Source: Acidobacteriota bacterium
GTDB taxonomy: Bacteria; Acidobacteriota; Blastocatellia; Pyrinomonadales; Pyrinomonadaceae
Reading direction: 5' to 3'
Assembly: GCA_019639175.1 (NCBI GenBank)
Contig: JAHBSK010000004.1
Coordinates: 1 to 64,000 of the forward strand
Length of the DNA: 64,000 nucleotides
The position numbers and the translations under genes were made by a program. Below, one piece after another: positions 35,547-44,696 of this stretch (positions are counted from its first letter, which is position 1; the number at the start of each line of letters is the position of its first letter). Under the pieces are notes generated by a model, which ran no database searches, was not told the DNA's origin, and saw nothing but the letters and a program-made list of their open reading frames with translations.

Positions 35547-36680
35547 TTATCCGAGATCGACCTCCCGGCCGCCGACAAGCACACGAACGATGTCGTTGTT
35601 TTCATCACGGATAACAAGGTCGGCACGTTTGCTGGCCTCGACCGCACCCATTTGGGCGTCAAGCGAAAGAAGTTTTGCAGGATTTGCCGAAGCCATCTGC
35701 TCTACCTCACTTGTGCTGAAACCGAGCGAGAGCATCCGGCGAACGGCGTCGTGCATTGTGATGACCGAACCCGCAATGCTGCCGCGTTCGTTCTGTGTCC
35801 TGCCGTTCGTGACCGAGATATTTTCGCCCCAAAGTTCGAATACACCGTCGCCGAGGCCGGTCGGAGCGACCGAATCGGAGATAAGAAGAACATTTTCAGG
35901 TGATTTTGCCCTGCACGCCAGATCGAGCATTTTCGGGTTTACATGCAGCCCGTCGGCGATGATATCGAATGTCACTCCGGCAGTTGTCAACGCCCAGCCG
36001 GCAACGCCAACGTCACGATGATGGATGCCGGTCATCGCGTTGAAAAAATGCGTTACGTGTGAAGCTCCGGCAGAAAAAGCAGCGTTTAGCGTTTCGATGT
36101 CGGCGCGTGTATGGCCGATGGATGCGATCCAGCCGAGCCGTTTCAGTTCGCGGACAAGCTCAATGCCGCCCTCTACCTCCGGCGCAAAGGTCGTCATGTG
36201 AACGCCGCTCTTTAATCGCGGCAAAGCGGCTGCCTCACCGCCGGTAAAGCGTTTGAAAAATTCCGGACGCAATGCGCCGCACATTTTTTCATTTGCGAAA
36301 ACGCCCTCGTAATGAACACCGACCGCCTGTGCTATCGGCATATCTGACTGGATCGCCATCAAACGGTCGATGGCTTCAATGACGCGGCGGTAATTCTCGT
36401 CCGAATCAGGCACGAGCGTCGGCAGCCACGCCGTTACGCCGTGACGGGCAAGGAACGCGGCTATTTCGATCAGGCCGTCGGTGTCTGCCTCGTTCACGTC
36501 GATGCCTACGGCACCATGATTGTGAACATCAATGTAACCGGCGGCCAGCCGCAGGCCGGACGTGCCTGTCGAAGGCCCCGAAATAACGGAAGCAATGGTC
36601 TCGCCATCGAATGCGACGGTCACAGCATTGCCGGAGTTTACGGACGATGAAAGAATGACATCTTTGATCTGATCGGTCAT
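35547..36680 (-). CDS. nagA: N-acetylglucosamine-6-phosphate deacetylase
   Basis: NagA removes the acetyl group from GlcNAc-6-phosphate, giving glucosamine-6-phosphate. The metal and substrate residues are visible: DVHNHGAVGIDV near residue 52, HYEGVFAN near 122, IGHTRADIE near 188, THFFNAMTGIHHRD near 206 and the catalytic Asp in ISDSVAPTG near 272. The length of 377 fits. In this window it belongs with murQ, the BadF-type kinase, NamZ and NagZ in amino-sugar recycling, although it is separated from them by the TonB receptor gene. Confidence 0.94.
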   Translation of the reverse strand: MTDQIKDVILSSSVNSGNAVTVAFDGETIASVISGPSTGTSGLRLAAGYIDVHNHGAVGIDVNEADTDGLIEIAAFLARHGVTAWLPTLVPDSDENYRRVIEAIDRLMAIQSDMPIAQAVGVHYEGVFANEKMCGALRPEFFKRFTGGEAAALPRLKSGVHMTTFAPEVEGGIELVRELKRLGWIASIGHTRADIETLNAAFSAGASHVTHFFNAMTGIHHRDVGVAGWALTTAGVTFDIIADGLHVNPKMLDLACRAKSPENVLLISDSVAPTGLGDGVFELWGENISVTNGRTQNERGSIAGSVITMHDAVRRMLSLGFSTSEVEQMASANPAKLLSLDAQMGAVEASKRADLVIRDENNDIVRVLVGGREVDLG

Positions 36681-36692
36681 ATAAATGAAAAA

Positions 36693-36722
36693 GGCGCCTG
36701 TGACAATTATGCCACAGACGCC
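36693..36722 (-). terminator. Terminator after the TonB receptor gene
   Basis: GGCGCCTGTG (36693-36702) and CACAGACGCC (36713-36722) form a strong stem with one mismatch. On the minus strand it ends in five T residues. It lies between the receptor gene and nagA, so these are probably separate transcripts. Confidence 0.7.
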
Positions 36723-36743
36723 GTTATTTTCATCCGTTCATTC

Positions 36744-39700
36744 CTAGAAAGTATATTTCAGGGACAACTGGATGGTACGCGGAGCGTATTGAGTTGCCAG
36801 TCCGGTCAAAGTTCCCAATGCCGTGCTTGTGTAAGTGGCATTAGGGAAACCCCACTGAACATGGTTAAAGGCATTGAACATATCGGCCCTAAAGGCTATG
36901 TTCTGCCCTTCCCACGGCAGATAGAACCGTTTTGAGAAAGCCATGTCAACAGTCTTGACGCCGTCAATATAGAATGTGTTGCGTCCAAGAACGTTAGCCA
37001 TGTCATCCACCGACGTCGGCCCTCTGAAAGCACTCTGCGGGAGCATCTGCTGTGACGTGGCAGGATTGGAAATGCTGCGTCCAAGAATGGATGCATCAAG
37101 AAGAACCGGCCTATTTTCAGCAAAACCGTCAAGGTTCAGGTCAAAGCCGGTACCCGTTACCGTAAACGGTGTTCCGTGTGCCCATTTGAAGACCATGGAA
37201 GCTTCCCATCCGCCCAAAACGTGTCCGAGTATGCCGCGGTCCTTGTCAAAGAACGGGTTTCGCAGCGTACCGAACAGCGTAAAGCGATGCGGTGTGTGAA
37301 AGCGGGAAAGACCGCGTGACAACCTGGCGATCGGCCCGAGTATGTTGCTGTCACCTGCTCCCACAAATGAAGCTTCAGATGTTGTATCAATTGCCTTGCT
37401 CCAGGTATATGCCGCCTGGAAATTGATGTTGTGGCTCAGCCGTTTCGACCATTCAAGCTGCAATGCGTTGTAATAGCTCCATGCTCCGTTGCTGACCTCT
37501 GTGTTCGACGTATAGAGCGGATTTGGACGACGCTCATTCGTTCTCGGAACAACACGGCTGTATTCCAACGGCCCGATCGGTGTGACCGGACAGAGTGCAT
37601 TCGCCGTTGTTGTGCCGGCACAGAAAAGGTCGGCGGCAGGGGTTAACGTCTGGCCGGCAAGTGCACCGTTGAACGGATGATTTGCCACCTGTATAGGTCC
37701 GCCATTGTGTACCGGCAGGTTGTCGAGCGTGTATTTCAACAGCCCGATGCCGCGATTGCCCGTATAGCTGATGCGCACAGCCGAATTCCACGGTATCTGA
37801 CGCTCAAACGTCAGGTTCCATTGCTGAGTATAAGGCATTTCCAGATCGGGATCGATGATCGCCAATGCGGCCCTTGCCGTAAGCGGCGCCCCGGGAGTAA
37901 ATACAAAGCCGCCGGTGGGGTTTTGCAGATCGGTCGGGTTGAACTCCGCTGACGCCACGCCCGAACGGACATAGTTGAACGCGTTAGGCGGGTTGAAGCG
38001 AACCGTCGCACCGCCCTGTGAGAAGACAGACTGGAATATACGTCCGTGGTAAATGCCGTATCCGCCGCGGATCGAACTCTGTCCGGGATCGCCGAAAATA
38101 CGTGCGAAAAATCCTTCGCTAAAGTCAGGACTCCATGCAAAGCCTACACGCGGCTCCCAGTTATTGGTGTCGTTGCCAAAAACATAATCGATCCTGTTCT
38201 CGACCTCATTAGGAGCGCTGACAAATTCATAGCGAAGGCCAAGGTTCAGCGTCAGGTTGGGGAATATTTTCCAGTTGTCCTCAGCATAGAAGTTGGCTTC
38301 GCCTATGCGGTTCTCAAGGAAGAACGGGCCGAAGCCTTTCTGGAACTGAGAAACACATCCGTTGATGAGGGCAAGCCATCCCGAAAGATTTCCATTTCTT
38401 GAATCACGGTATTGCAAGCCATTGCAGGTACCGTTGAACGAATAGAACCCGCGAGAGAAGCTGTCCGCATGGTCATCAAGCTGCTGTCGGCGAATGTCGG
38501 TGCCGAGCTTGATGAAATGGTTGCTGCCGGCGACCATTGACAGGTTGTAAACGAACTGATGATCCGTTTGATAACGGAGGATCGGGAACGTTCCGGCGTT
38601 TCCGATAATGGATCCGCTGACGACCGGATCAGGATTTTGGAATCGCATGATCGGCGTGTCATTGCCCGCTCCGATGTTGACAAGCGTATTACGCAGGCCA
38701 AGGCCGTATCTGAACTCGCCGACAACGGCCGGTGTGAACGTTCGGGTCCACGTCACTCCGTAATTCTGCTGTTTATTGTTCTGGGCCGCTTGTTCACCGA
38801 GGACAACGTCATTTGTCTGAAACCTCTGATGGGTGTATTGCCAGCGGGCAACCAGTGTGTCAGCCGATGAGGCGTTCCAGTCTAAACGGCCTGAATAATC
38901 ATGGGCAGGCCAGACACGATTGGTCACACCAACATAGGTTCGCGGCGAACGGTTTGCGGGATCGTTTGGGGTCAGGCCCTGAAAGCGTGCGAACACCGAT
39001 CTGATGAACTCTCGATTTGATGGTGAATCATTTTCCGGTGACTCCTGGAACCAGTTGGCCTCATTAAGTTCATCTGGCAGAGGAATATCACGCGTGTAAA
39101 TGAGTCCTCCGTTGTCGTTCAGATAATCGGCACTGATAAAGCCGAACAGCTTGTTCTTGAATATTGGGAACCCGAGAACGCCGCCGATCTGATTTCTCCT
39201 GAAAACTGCCTTGTTGCCATGAGAGAAATATGATTTGGCGTTCAGGGCCTGGTCGTTGTGAAACCAGTAAGCGCTTCCCTTGAACTTGTTCGTTCCCGAA
39301 AGCGTCTGTACCAGCACGACCGCGCCGTAACCGCGTCCGAACTCGGCGGTAAAGTTATTGGTGATGACCTGAAACTCCTTGATGGTCGCGAGCGATGCTC
39401 CCTGGCGATTCTGGTTTTCAGAAGAGTCATCGTTATTTACGCCGTTGATCTGAAATGTCACGCCGCGTGTTCCCGTTCCGTTAAAGTTGACCGAAGAACC
39501 GGACGACGCTGTCGGGTTGTTCTGTCCGCTTGTGGGATTTTCCTGAAATCCGGTGAACGTTTCGGCAAGGGTCAAAAAGTTCGTCTGGTTGGCGACCGGC
39601 CTTTCGAGGATCTGCTGGCTGGTCAGCGAACCGGCGATCTGTGCGTTCGTCGAATTGATCGGCGGCGGTTCATCCGTGATCGTCACCTCACCGGTAACGC

Positions 39701-40049
39701 CGGCCTCAAGCCTTACATTTACGACCGTTGTGTCATTAAGATTGACCGAAACGTTCTCACGAATGACCTTGTTGAAATCTGACCGTGAAACCTCAACAAC
39801 ATATCGGCCTATAGGCAAGAAGGGCATGTTGTAATTGCCCTCACCGCTGGTGACGGCGGTCCTTTCCAAACCTGTTTCTGTGTTGCGGGCAAGAACCGTC
39901 GCATTTGGGATGCTTGCTCCGTTAGCGTCAGTAACGCTTCCCCGAAGGGTTCCGCTGACCGTCTGAGCCAACGCGTTTACAGCAAAAAACCCCGCCACAA
40001 GGGCAATGCAGGCAAATGCCCGGGTTAACCATGCAAATCTATTATTCAT
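36744..40049 (-). CDS. Oar-like TonB-dependent receptor with carboxypeptidase-regulatory domain
   Basis: The 1101-residue outer-membrane protein has a signal peptide (AFACIALVAGFFAVNALAQ), then a carboxypeptidase-regulatory-like beta-sandwich (GTLRGSVTDANGASIPNATV to about residue 115), a plug region (VANQTNFLTLAETF, INGVNNDDSSENQNRQG), and a long beta barrel ending in IQLSLKYTF with the terminal Phe typical of barrel assembly. Such Oar-type receptors are highly abundant in Acidobacteriota. The substrate is unknown; its place between nagA and the NamZ gene suggests a peptidoglycan fragment or oligosaccharide, but this is inference. AAGGATGGAG precedes the ATG. Confidence 0.92.
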   Translation of the reverse strand: MNNRFAWLTRAFACIALVAGFFAVNALAQTVSGTLRGSVTDANGASIPNATVLARNTETGLERTAVTSGEGNYNMPFLPIGRYVVEVSRSDFNKVIRENVSVNLNDTTVVNVRLEAGVTGEVTITDEPPPINSTNAQIAGSLTSQQILERPVANQTNFLTLAETFTGFQENPTSGQNNPTASSGSSVNFNGTGTRGVTFQINGVNNDDSSENQNRQGASLATIKEFQVITNNFTAEFGRGYGAVVLVQTLSGTNKFKGSAYWFHNDQALNAKSYFSHGNKAVFRRNQIGGVLGFPIFKNKLFGFISADYLNDNGGLIYTRDIPLPDELNEANWFQESPENDSPSNREFIRSVFARFQGLTPNDPANRSPRTYVGVTNRVWPAHDYSGRLDWNASSADTLVARWQYTHQRFQTNDVVLGEQAAQNNKQQNYGVTWTRTFTPAVVGEFRYGLGLRNTLVNIGAGNDTPIMRFQNPDPVVSGSIIGNAGTFPILRYQTDHQFVYNLSMVAGSNHFIKLGTDIRRQQLDDHADSFSRGFYSFNGTCNGLQYRDSRNGNLSGWLALINGCVSQFQKGFGPFFLENRIGEANFYAEDNWKIFPNLTLNLGLRYEFVSAPNEVENRIDYVFGNDTNNWEPRVGFAWSPDFSEGFFARIFGDPGQSSIRGGYGIYHGRIFQSVFSQGGATVRFNPPNAFNYVRSGVASAEFNPTDLQNPTGGFVFTPGAPLTARAALAIIDPDLEMPYTQQWNLTFERQIPWNSAVRISYTGNRGIGLLKYTLDNLPVHNGGPIQVANHPFNGALAGQTLTPAADLFCAGTTTANALCPVTPIGPLEYSRVVPRTNERRPNPLYTSNTEVSNGAWSYYNALQLEWSKRLSHNINFQAAYTWSKAIDTTSEASFVGAGDSNILGPIARLSRGLSRFHTPHRFTLFGTLRNPFFDKDRGILGHVLGGWEASMVFKWAHGTPFTVTGTGFDLNLDGFAENRPVLLDASILGRSISNPATSQQMLPQSAFRGPTSVDDMANVLGRNTFYIDGVKTVDMAFSKRFYLPWEGQNIAFRADMFNAFNHVQWGFPNATYTSTALGTLTGLATQYAPRTIQLSLKYTF

Positions 40050-40254
40050 AGCTCTCCATCCTTTTTTTTTCTATGATCCAAAGTTCCGTGAACAGCCTCT
40101 AATCCATAAGTATTCTTTACGTTTTCGGAAGTTTATCCAAATTTTCGTTATTGATGTATTTAAAACATAGACCGACGAAATTTCGGATTTCATTGAAAAT
40201 AAAGAAGTTGTTACAAAAACGTAAAGTGCCGACTCCCACGGCAAACAAACCTGA

Positions 40255-42903
40255 TTATTTATAAAGCAAATATGATGCCTGTCTTTTTCGGAATTCATCG
40301 AGGCCGGTTTTCCATGAATTTTCGATGGATTCGGGGCTTTCTCCTTTCTTGAGGCGGTCAAGGACATCCTGGTTGACCAGCAGACGCAGATAGCGGTCAA
40401 CCTGCCAGTCATTTGTGTAAAGCTTTCGCAGAGCGGCGGCGATCTCGATGCCGGTTCGGACAGAGCGGAACGTGCGGCGGTCAGTGATGACTATATTGAT
40501 GCCGCTAAGCTGCTCGTCCTTAAAGACCGAGGCGTTTGGTTTGTATCGGACAGGAATGAACCGCACGCCGGGTAAGTTGCGTTCGTTCAGGTATTTAGCC
40601 AGTTTTGGGCCGTCAAGCCACGGAGCTCCGATGACCTCAAAAGGCGTGTCGGTACCGCGTCCGACACTGAGGTTTGTGGTTTCTAGCAAACCGATGCCGG
40701 GATAAAGCGTTGCCTGTGTGAGCGACCGCATATTCGGCGAAGGATTTACCCACGTCTGGCCTGTTTCGTCGAACCACATCGAGCGTGTCCAGCCTTCCAT
40801 CTTGATGATGCGAAGGTCGGCGCCGATCTTTCTTTCGGTGTTCATCATCTGTCCCAATTCGCCGATGGTCAGGCCGTAGCGAACAGGAATTGTGTGTGCG
40901 GCTATGAAAGCAAGTTTGTCCTCATCCGCCAATGAGCCTTCGATATCGACGCCGTTGATCGGGTTCGGACGGTCAAGCACATAAATTGGTATGTCCAATT
41001 TCGCCGCTTCTTCCATCACATTTTTTAATGTGGCGGTATAGGTATAAAACCTGGCTCCGATGTCCTGAATGTCATAGACAACCGCGTCGAGTCCCTTTAG
41101 CTGTTCGGGCTTTGGCCGACGCATTCCGTCCTTATAAAGCGAATAAACAGGCAGGCCGGTCTTTTCATCTTTTGTGTCGTCTATCTTTTCCGTATCAAGC
41201 TCACCGCGTATGCCGTGTTCGGGGGCGAAGATAGAAACAAACTCGACGTTCTTTGCTTCGTGCAAGATGTCTATCGTTGATTTCCCTGCAAGGTTCTGGC
41301 CGGTGTGATTAGTGACAAGGCCGATCTTTTTGCCTGCCAGTTCCTTAAAGCCGTCACGTTCGAGAATGTCGATGCCATTCAGGACCGACTGGAGCGCCGG
41401 CATCCCTGCCGGCGAGGTTTGGACTCCGCTCTGCGTCGTTGCAGGCAAGGATGCCTGCGTTCCGGTCTTAAAAGCCGGCAGTTGAGCATTTACTGCGGCG
41501 TTATGCTCGGCTTCGGCCTGTTTCCATTTATCTGTCGGCGGGTTTTCAATCGCAGATGCAACGATGGTCGCGACCCTTGCACGCAGCGGCGTGACGTTGC
41601 CTTTGCCGTCAGGGTGAACGCGATTGGACATAAAGACATAAAATGTTTCGGACACCGGATCGATCCAAACGGACGTTCCGGTAAATCCGGTGTGGCCGAA
41701 AGAACCAAGCGGGAAAAACTCGCCCCTGTTTGATGAGAACGAGGTGTTCATATCCCAACCGAGTCCGCGTGTGTGGCCTTCGGGCGAAACGACATACGGT
41801 GCGGTCATTTTGGCAACGGTCGCGGCGGAAAGAACTCTATTGGCAGAAACGCGAGTGTTAACGAGCGTGCCGCTTTGCTGCGTTGATGCACGCTCGTTAA
41901 CCCTCGCGTTTCCGCCCGCAGGAAGCCCCGGAACTATGCCGCCGTTGATCATCATCTGTGCGTACCGGGCAATATCGTCCGCAGTTGAAAATAGTCCGGC
42001 GTGTCCGGCAACGCCGCCCATGCGAAATGCCGTCGGGTCGTGAACCTGACCGCGAAGCATTTTGTCGCCTTCCTTATCGTCGCCCTCGAACCTTCCACCT
42101 AAATATGAGTTCTGTCCTCGGATATTCTCTGTTGGAGCAAGCCGGGCAAGATTGGCACTACTAATATTGTCGATCCTGAAATACTGACTGGCCGGAGCTT
42201 CTGAGGGCCTGAAGGAATTGAAACTGCTGTCGGGCATGTTCATCTCCTTAAACCATTCATCTACAAGATCCTCCAGCCTCTTTTTTGAAACCAAATAAAT
42301 TATTTCACCGAGAATCTCAAAATTGATATCCGAATAAACAAATCTTGTTCCCGGAGCGTGGCGGAGTTTTTCTACTTTTAGAGCGGCGAGCATTCCTTCG
42401 CGGCCTGTCCATTTTTCGCCGAGGTCAAAATCGGGCCGATAGCCTGAGACATGCGTCAACAGTTGGAGGATCGTAACTTTTTTGGCGTTCTCGTCATCAA
42501 TATCAGGGATGTACATTCCGATAGTGTCGTTCAAACGCAGTTTGCCTTGTTCGACCAGGATCATTATCGAGGTCGCCGTTGCTATCGGTTTGGTTAAGCT
42601 TGCAACGTCAAAGATCGTATCTATTGTCATCGGCTCGACCGTTGGTACAAGCGAGCGGTTGCCGAACGCCTTGCGGTAAACGATCTTTCCTTTGTGGCCG
42701 ACAATGACGACCGCTCCGGGCAGCATCTTTTTCTCGATGTCGGCTTTGACGACCGTCTCTATCTGGTCAAGCTTCGCCGAGTTCATCCCGACATCTTCGG
42801 GCTTCACCACAGGCAACCCCTGCGCAGGAATTTTCACCGCAGAGACGCAGAGAAACAGAGAGAACAAAGTTAATAAAGCGATCTTTTTTAATAGGACTTT
42901 CAT
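40255..42903 (-). CDS. Serine hydrolase fused to NamZ-type exo-beta-N-acetylmuramidase (DUF1343)
   Basis: The 882-residue protein starts with a signal peptide whose core is repeat-derived (FLCVSAV). Residues 35-460 are a class C beta-lactamase-like serine hydrolase with S102xxK105 (VASLTKPIA), the YSD motif near 188 and GHTGFTG near 405. Residues about 510-882 are a DUF1343/NamZ domain: KIGLVTNHTG, IFAPEHGIRGE, LDAVVYDIQDIGARFYTYT, YVLDRPNPINGVDIEG and NLSVGRGTDTPFEVIGAPW. NamZ proteins release MurNAc from the non-reducing end of peptidoglycan chains. Two palindromic elements lie in frame: 41846-41912 (residues about 330-352) and 41388-41468 (residues about 478-505, between the two domains). 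Confidence 0.92.
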   Translation of the reverse strand: MKVLLKKIALLTLFSLFLCVSAVKIPAQGLPVVKPEDVGMNSAKLDQIETVVKADIEKKMLPGAVVIVGHKGKIVYRKAFGNRSLVPTVEPMTIDTIFDVASLTKPIATATSIMILVEQGKLRLNDTIGMYIPDIDDENAKKVTILQLLTHVSGYRPDFDLGEKWTGREGMLAALKVEKLRHAPGTRFVYSDINFEILGEIIYLVSKKRLEDLVDEWFKEMNMPDSSFNSFRPSEAPASQYFRIDNISSANLARLAPTENIRGQNSYLGGRFEGDDKEGDKMLRGQVHDPTAFRMGGVAGHAGLFSTADDIARYAQMMINGGIVPGLPAGGNARVNERASTQQSGTLVNTRVSANRVLSAATVAKMTAPYVVSPEGHTRGLGWDMNTSFSSNRGEFFPLGSFGHTGFTGTSVWIDPVSETFYVFMSNRVHPDGKGNVTPLRARVATIVASAIENPPTDKWKQAEAEHNAAVNAQLPAFKTGTQASLPATTQSGVQTSPAGMPALQSVLNGIDILERDGFKELAGKKIGLVTNHTGQNLAGKSTIDILHEAKNVEFVSIFAPEHGIRGELDTEKIDDTKDEKTGLPVYSLYKDGMRRPKPEQLKGLDAVVYDIQDIGARFYTYTATLKNVMEEAAKLDIPIYVLDRPNPINGVDIEGSLADEDKLAFIAAHTIPVRYGLTIGELGQMMNTERKIGADLRIIKMEGWTRSMWFDETGQTWVNPSPNMRSLTQATLYPGIGLLETTNLSVGRGTDTPFEVIGAPWLDGPKLAKYLNERNLPGVRFIPVRYKPNASVFKDEQLSGINIVITDRRTFRSVRTGIEIAAALRKLYTNDWQVDRYLRLLVNQDVLDRLKKGESPESIENSWKTGLDEFRKRQASYLLYK
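41388..41468. repeat. Family C palindromic element inside the namZ-fusion gene
   Basis: The outer arms ACTGGAGCGCCGGCATCC (41388) and GGATGCCTGCGTTCCGGT (41449) match the arms of the intergenic element at 17970-18072. The 81 bp are a multiple of three and encode the linker containing TGTQASLPATTQSG. The insertion point is between the serine-hydrolase and NamZ domains, where extra length is tolerated. Confidence 0.75.
41846..41912. repeat. Family F inverted repeat inside the namZ-fusion gene
   Basis: The 25-base arms at 41846-41870 (GAAACGCGAG, then TTAACGAGCGTGC) and 41888-41912 (GCACGCTCGTTAA, then CTCGCGTTTC) are inverted repeats with a single two-base mismatch and a 17-base loop. They are read in frame as part of the serine-hydrolase domain (NARVNERASTQQSGTLVNTR). 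Confidence 0.7.
42836..42870. repeat. Repeat-derived signal-peptide segment
   Basis: Bases that encode residues 11-22 of the NamZ-fusion signal peptide contain TCTCTGCGTCTCTGCGGT on the minus strand. The same words occur in the non-coding gap at 43760-43776 (CCGCGTCTCTGCGGTTAG). A repeat common in intergenic space seems to form the hydrophobic core of this signal peptide. Confidence 0.5.
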
Positions 42904-42946
42904 AAATGATTCTTCAGTTTTGCAGCCTCAATGTAAAAGAAATTCT

Positions 42947-43665
42947 GCGGCTTTGCCGCCTCGATGTGCGGAAAGGCTCTGCCTTTCCGGAAAGCCCCCA
43001 AATAATCCCGGGAGGCTATGCCTCCGATCTTCACCGCCAATCGATCTTGTCAATATCAACCAGAAGCGGCTCATTCTCCAGCGGCCTTCTATTCCATATA
43101 CGAGCACTCGAATACAAATAATCCTCAGCTTTTTCAACAAGCCCGGCCCTGACAGGGTTCTGATGTATATAATTCACTTTCTGCATCAAGGTATCCTCGC
43201 CGTAAATTTCAAACGAATTCGGATGATGCTCCCAAAGCGAATATTTGTAGTTGTTCTTTTTTGTCGCTTCCCTCAATTTTAAAAGTGATGTGTTGTATTC
43301 GCCAGCTTTGAGATGATCTATTATCCGTTTGGCTGATATGCCGTTCATAAACCTTAGGACTTCGGAGTCTTCCCGCTCGCCGTCTGTTACGATATGTGAA
43401 TGATCAGGCATTATCACGTATGCAAAGATCAGTATGCCGCCGGAGCGTCGGGCTTCATCAAAAGCATTCGCTGCAAGCTGCTTTATCTTGTCTGTGCGAA
43501 AGACTGGCAGCCGATCTTTTGCCACCGAGGTCAGGTAATAAAAAGGGTTTGATCTTGAAACTCTAGTCATTTTTGAAATTAACATCGGAGGCATAGCCTC
43601 CTTTGATTAGGGAATAGCCTTCCGGTGAGGCAAAGCCTCACCGCACATCGAGGCGGCCAAGCCGC
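42947..43665. mobile_element. RAYT unit bounded by inverted REP sequences
   Basis: The 25-base sequence at 42947-42971 (GCGGCTTTGCCGCC, then TCGATGTGCGG) is the reverse complement of 43641-43665 with one mismatch. Inner palindromes GGAGGCTATGCCTCC (43011-43025) and GGAGGCATAGCCTCC (43587-43601) lie at the two edges of the transposase gene, and further hairpins (AAAGGCTCTGCCTTT, GGTGAGGCAAAGCCTCACC) lie outside them. The arrangement is that of a REP-associated tyrosine transposase with its cognate REP sequences. Confidence 0.8.
43031..43594 (-). CDS. REP-associated tyrosine transposase (RAYT, Y1_Tnp)
   Basis: The 187-residue protein has the Y1 transposase layout: YYLTSVAKDRLPVF near 20, the HUH motif PDHSHIV near 63, LREATKKNNYKYSLWEHHPN, then NYIHQNPVRAGLVEKAEDYLYSSA, the closing pattern of RAYTs. 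A Tyr in this last region is the candidate nucleophile. I used the first ATG (43594) because AAAGGAGG precedes it, although that Shine-Dalgarno is itself part of the flanking palindrome; ATG at 43570 is possible. RAYTs act on REP palindromes, which flank this gene. Confidence 0.85.
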   Translation of the reverse strand: MPPMLISKMTRVSRSNPFYYLTSVAKDRLPVFRTDKIKQLAANAFDEARRSGGILIFAYVIMPDHSHIVTDGEREDSEVLRFMNGISAKRIIDHLKAGEYNTSLLKLREATKKNNYKYSLWEHHPNSFEIYGEDTLMQKVNYIHQNPVRAGLVEKAEDYLYSSARIWNRRPLENEPLLVDIDKIDWR

Positions 43666-43778
43666 TAAGGTAAAAACTCATGCAAAACCGCACTGCCATT
43701 AAATGAAAGTCAGTAGAACCAAACCTGCTCTCACTCCTTGTCTTCTTGTCTCCTTGTCTCCGCGTCTCTGCGGTTAGC

Positions 43779-44696
43779 TCACCTCTTGGCTTTTAGTTCT
43801 TTTTCGCGTTCGCCAAAGCTTTCTTTGCAGAGACGCATAAATTCTTTGCCGATGGGCGAATAGTGGCCGCCGCGAAGACGTGCGAGGCCGAGTTCCCATT
43901 TGATCTCGGCGCCTTCGATGAACCACGAGACCAGCCTTCCCTCTTTTATTTCTTTGGCGACGGATTTCGCGCCGGTCATTCCGACACCGAGATTGTTTTC
44001 GACCATTGCGTTTATCGCCTCTTGCCGCGAAAGCTGCATCGTCACATTGGGGCGGACATTTGCGGCGCTGAAAAATTCATCTATCATCCGCCGCGTATTG
44101 CCGCCGCGTTCACCCAGTATCAGTTTCTCGCCCGCAAGCATTGCGGCGCTGATGAACCTTTCCTTTGCGTGAGGATGATCGGGGTGAGCGATGGCGACGA
44201 TCTCGTCGGAGAAAAGCGATTCGGTGCTGATGTTCAGGTTGTCCACCGGCAGCGACACGAACGCCATGTCCACCTCGCCGTGCATTATGCGGTCAACCAG
44301 ACGCTGGCTGGTGCCGGAGGAAACGGTGAGTTCGCTTTTGGGAAACTTTTCTTTCAGATGGCCGAGTATTGCCGGCAGCTGGTGCATGGCAAACGTCCCC
44401 GACGCCGAACCTATCCGCAGCCGACCGTATTCGGCCCCGGCGACCTCGGCTATTTCCGCCAGAGCGGAATCGTGTTCGCGAAGTATCTTTCGAGCGCGTT
44501 CCAGCAGGTATTCGCCCGCTTCGGTCAAGATCACGCGCCGAGGCGTTCGGGTAAAAAGCTGCAATCCCACTTCTTCCTCAAGCTGGCGTATCTGCATTGA
44601 GATCGCAGCCTGGGTTACATTGACCTTGCGCGCTCCGGCTGTAAAGGTCTTCGCCTCAGCAATAGCCAGAAATGCTTTTAGTTGTCTTATCTCCAT
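43779..44696 (-). CDS. LysR-family transcriptional regulator
   Basis: The 305-residue protein has an N-terminal winged helix (MEIRQLKAFLAIAEAKTF, QAAISMQIRQLEEEVGLQLF) and a periplasmic-binding-like effector domain (AILGHLKEKFPKSELTVSSG, MVENNLGVGMTGA). It is divergent from the sugar-kinase gene, with 152 bases between the starts. LysR genes commonly control the divergent operon; the likely target is the amino-sugar kinase-murQ operon, with a muropeptide or amino-sugar effector as inference. Confidence 0.93.
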   Translation of the reverse strand: MEIRQLKAFLAIAEAKTFTAGARKVNVTQAAISMQIRQLEEEVGLQLFTRTPRRVILTEAGEYLLERARKILREHDSALAEIAEVAGAEYGRLRIGSASGTFAMHQLPAILGHLKEKFPKSELTVSSGTSQRLVDRIMHGEVDMAFVSLPVDNLNISTESLFSDEIVAIAHPDHPHAKERFISAAMLAGEKLILGERGGNTRRMIDEFFSAANVRPNVTMQLSRQEAINAMVENNLGVGMTGAKSVAKEIKEGRLVSWFIEGAEIKWELGLARLRGGHYSPIGKEFMRLCKESFGEREKELKAKR

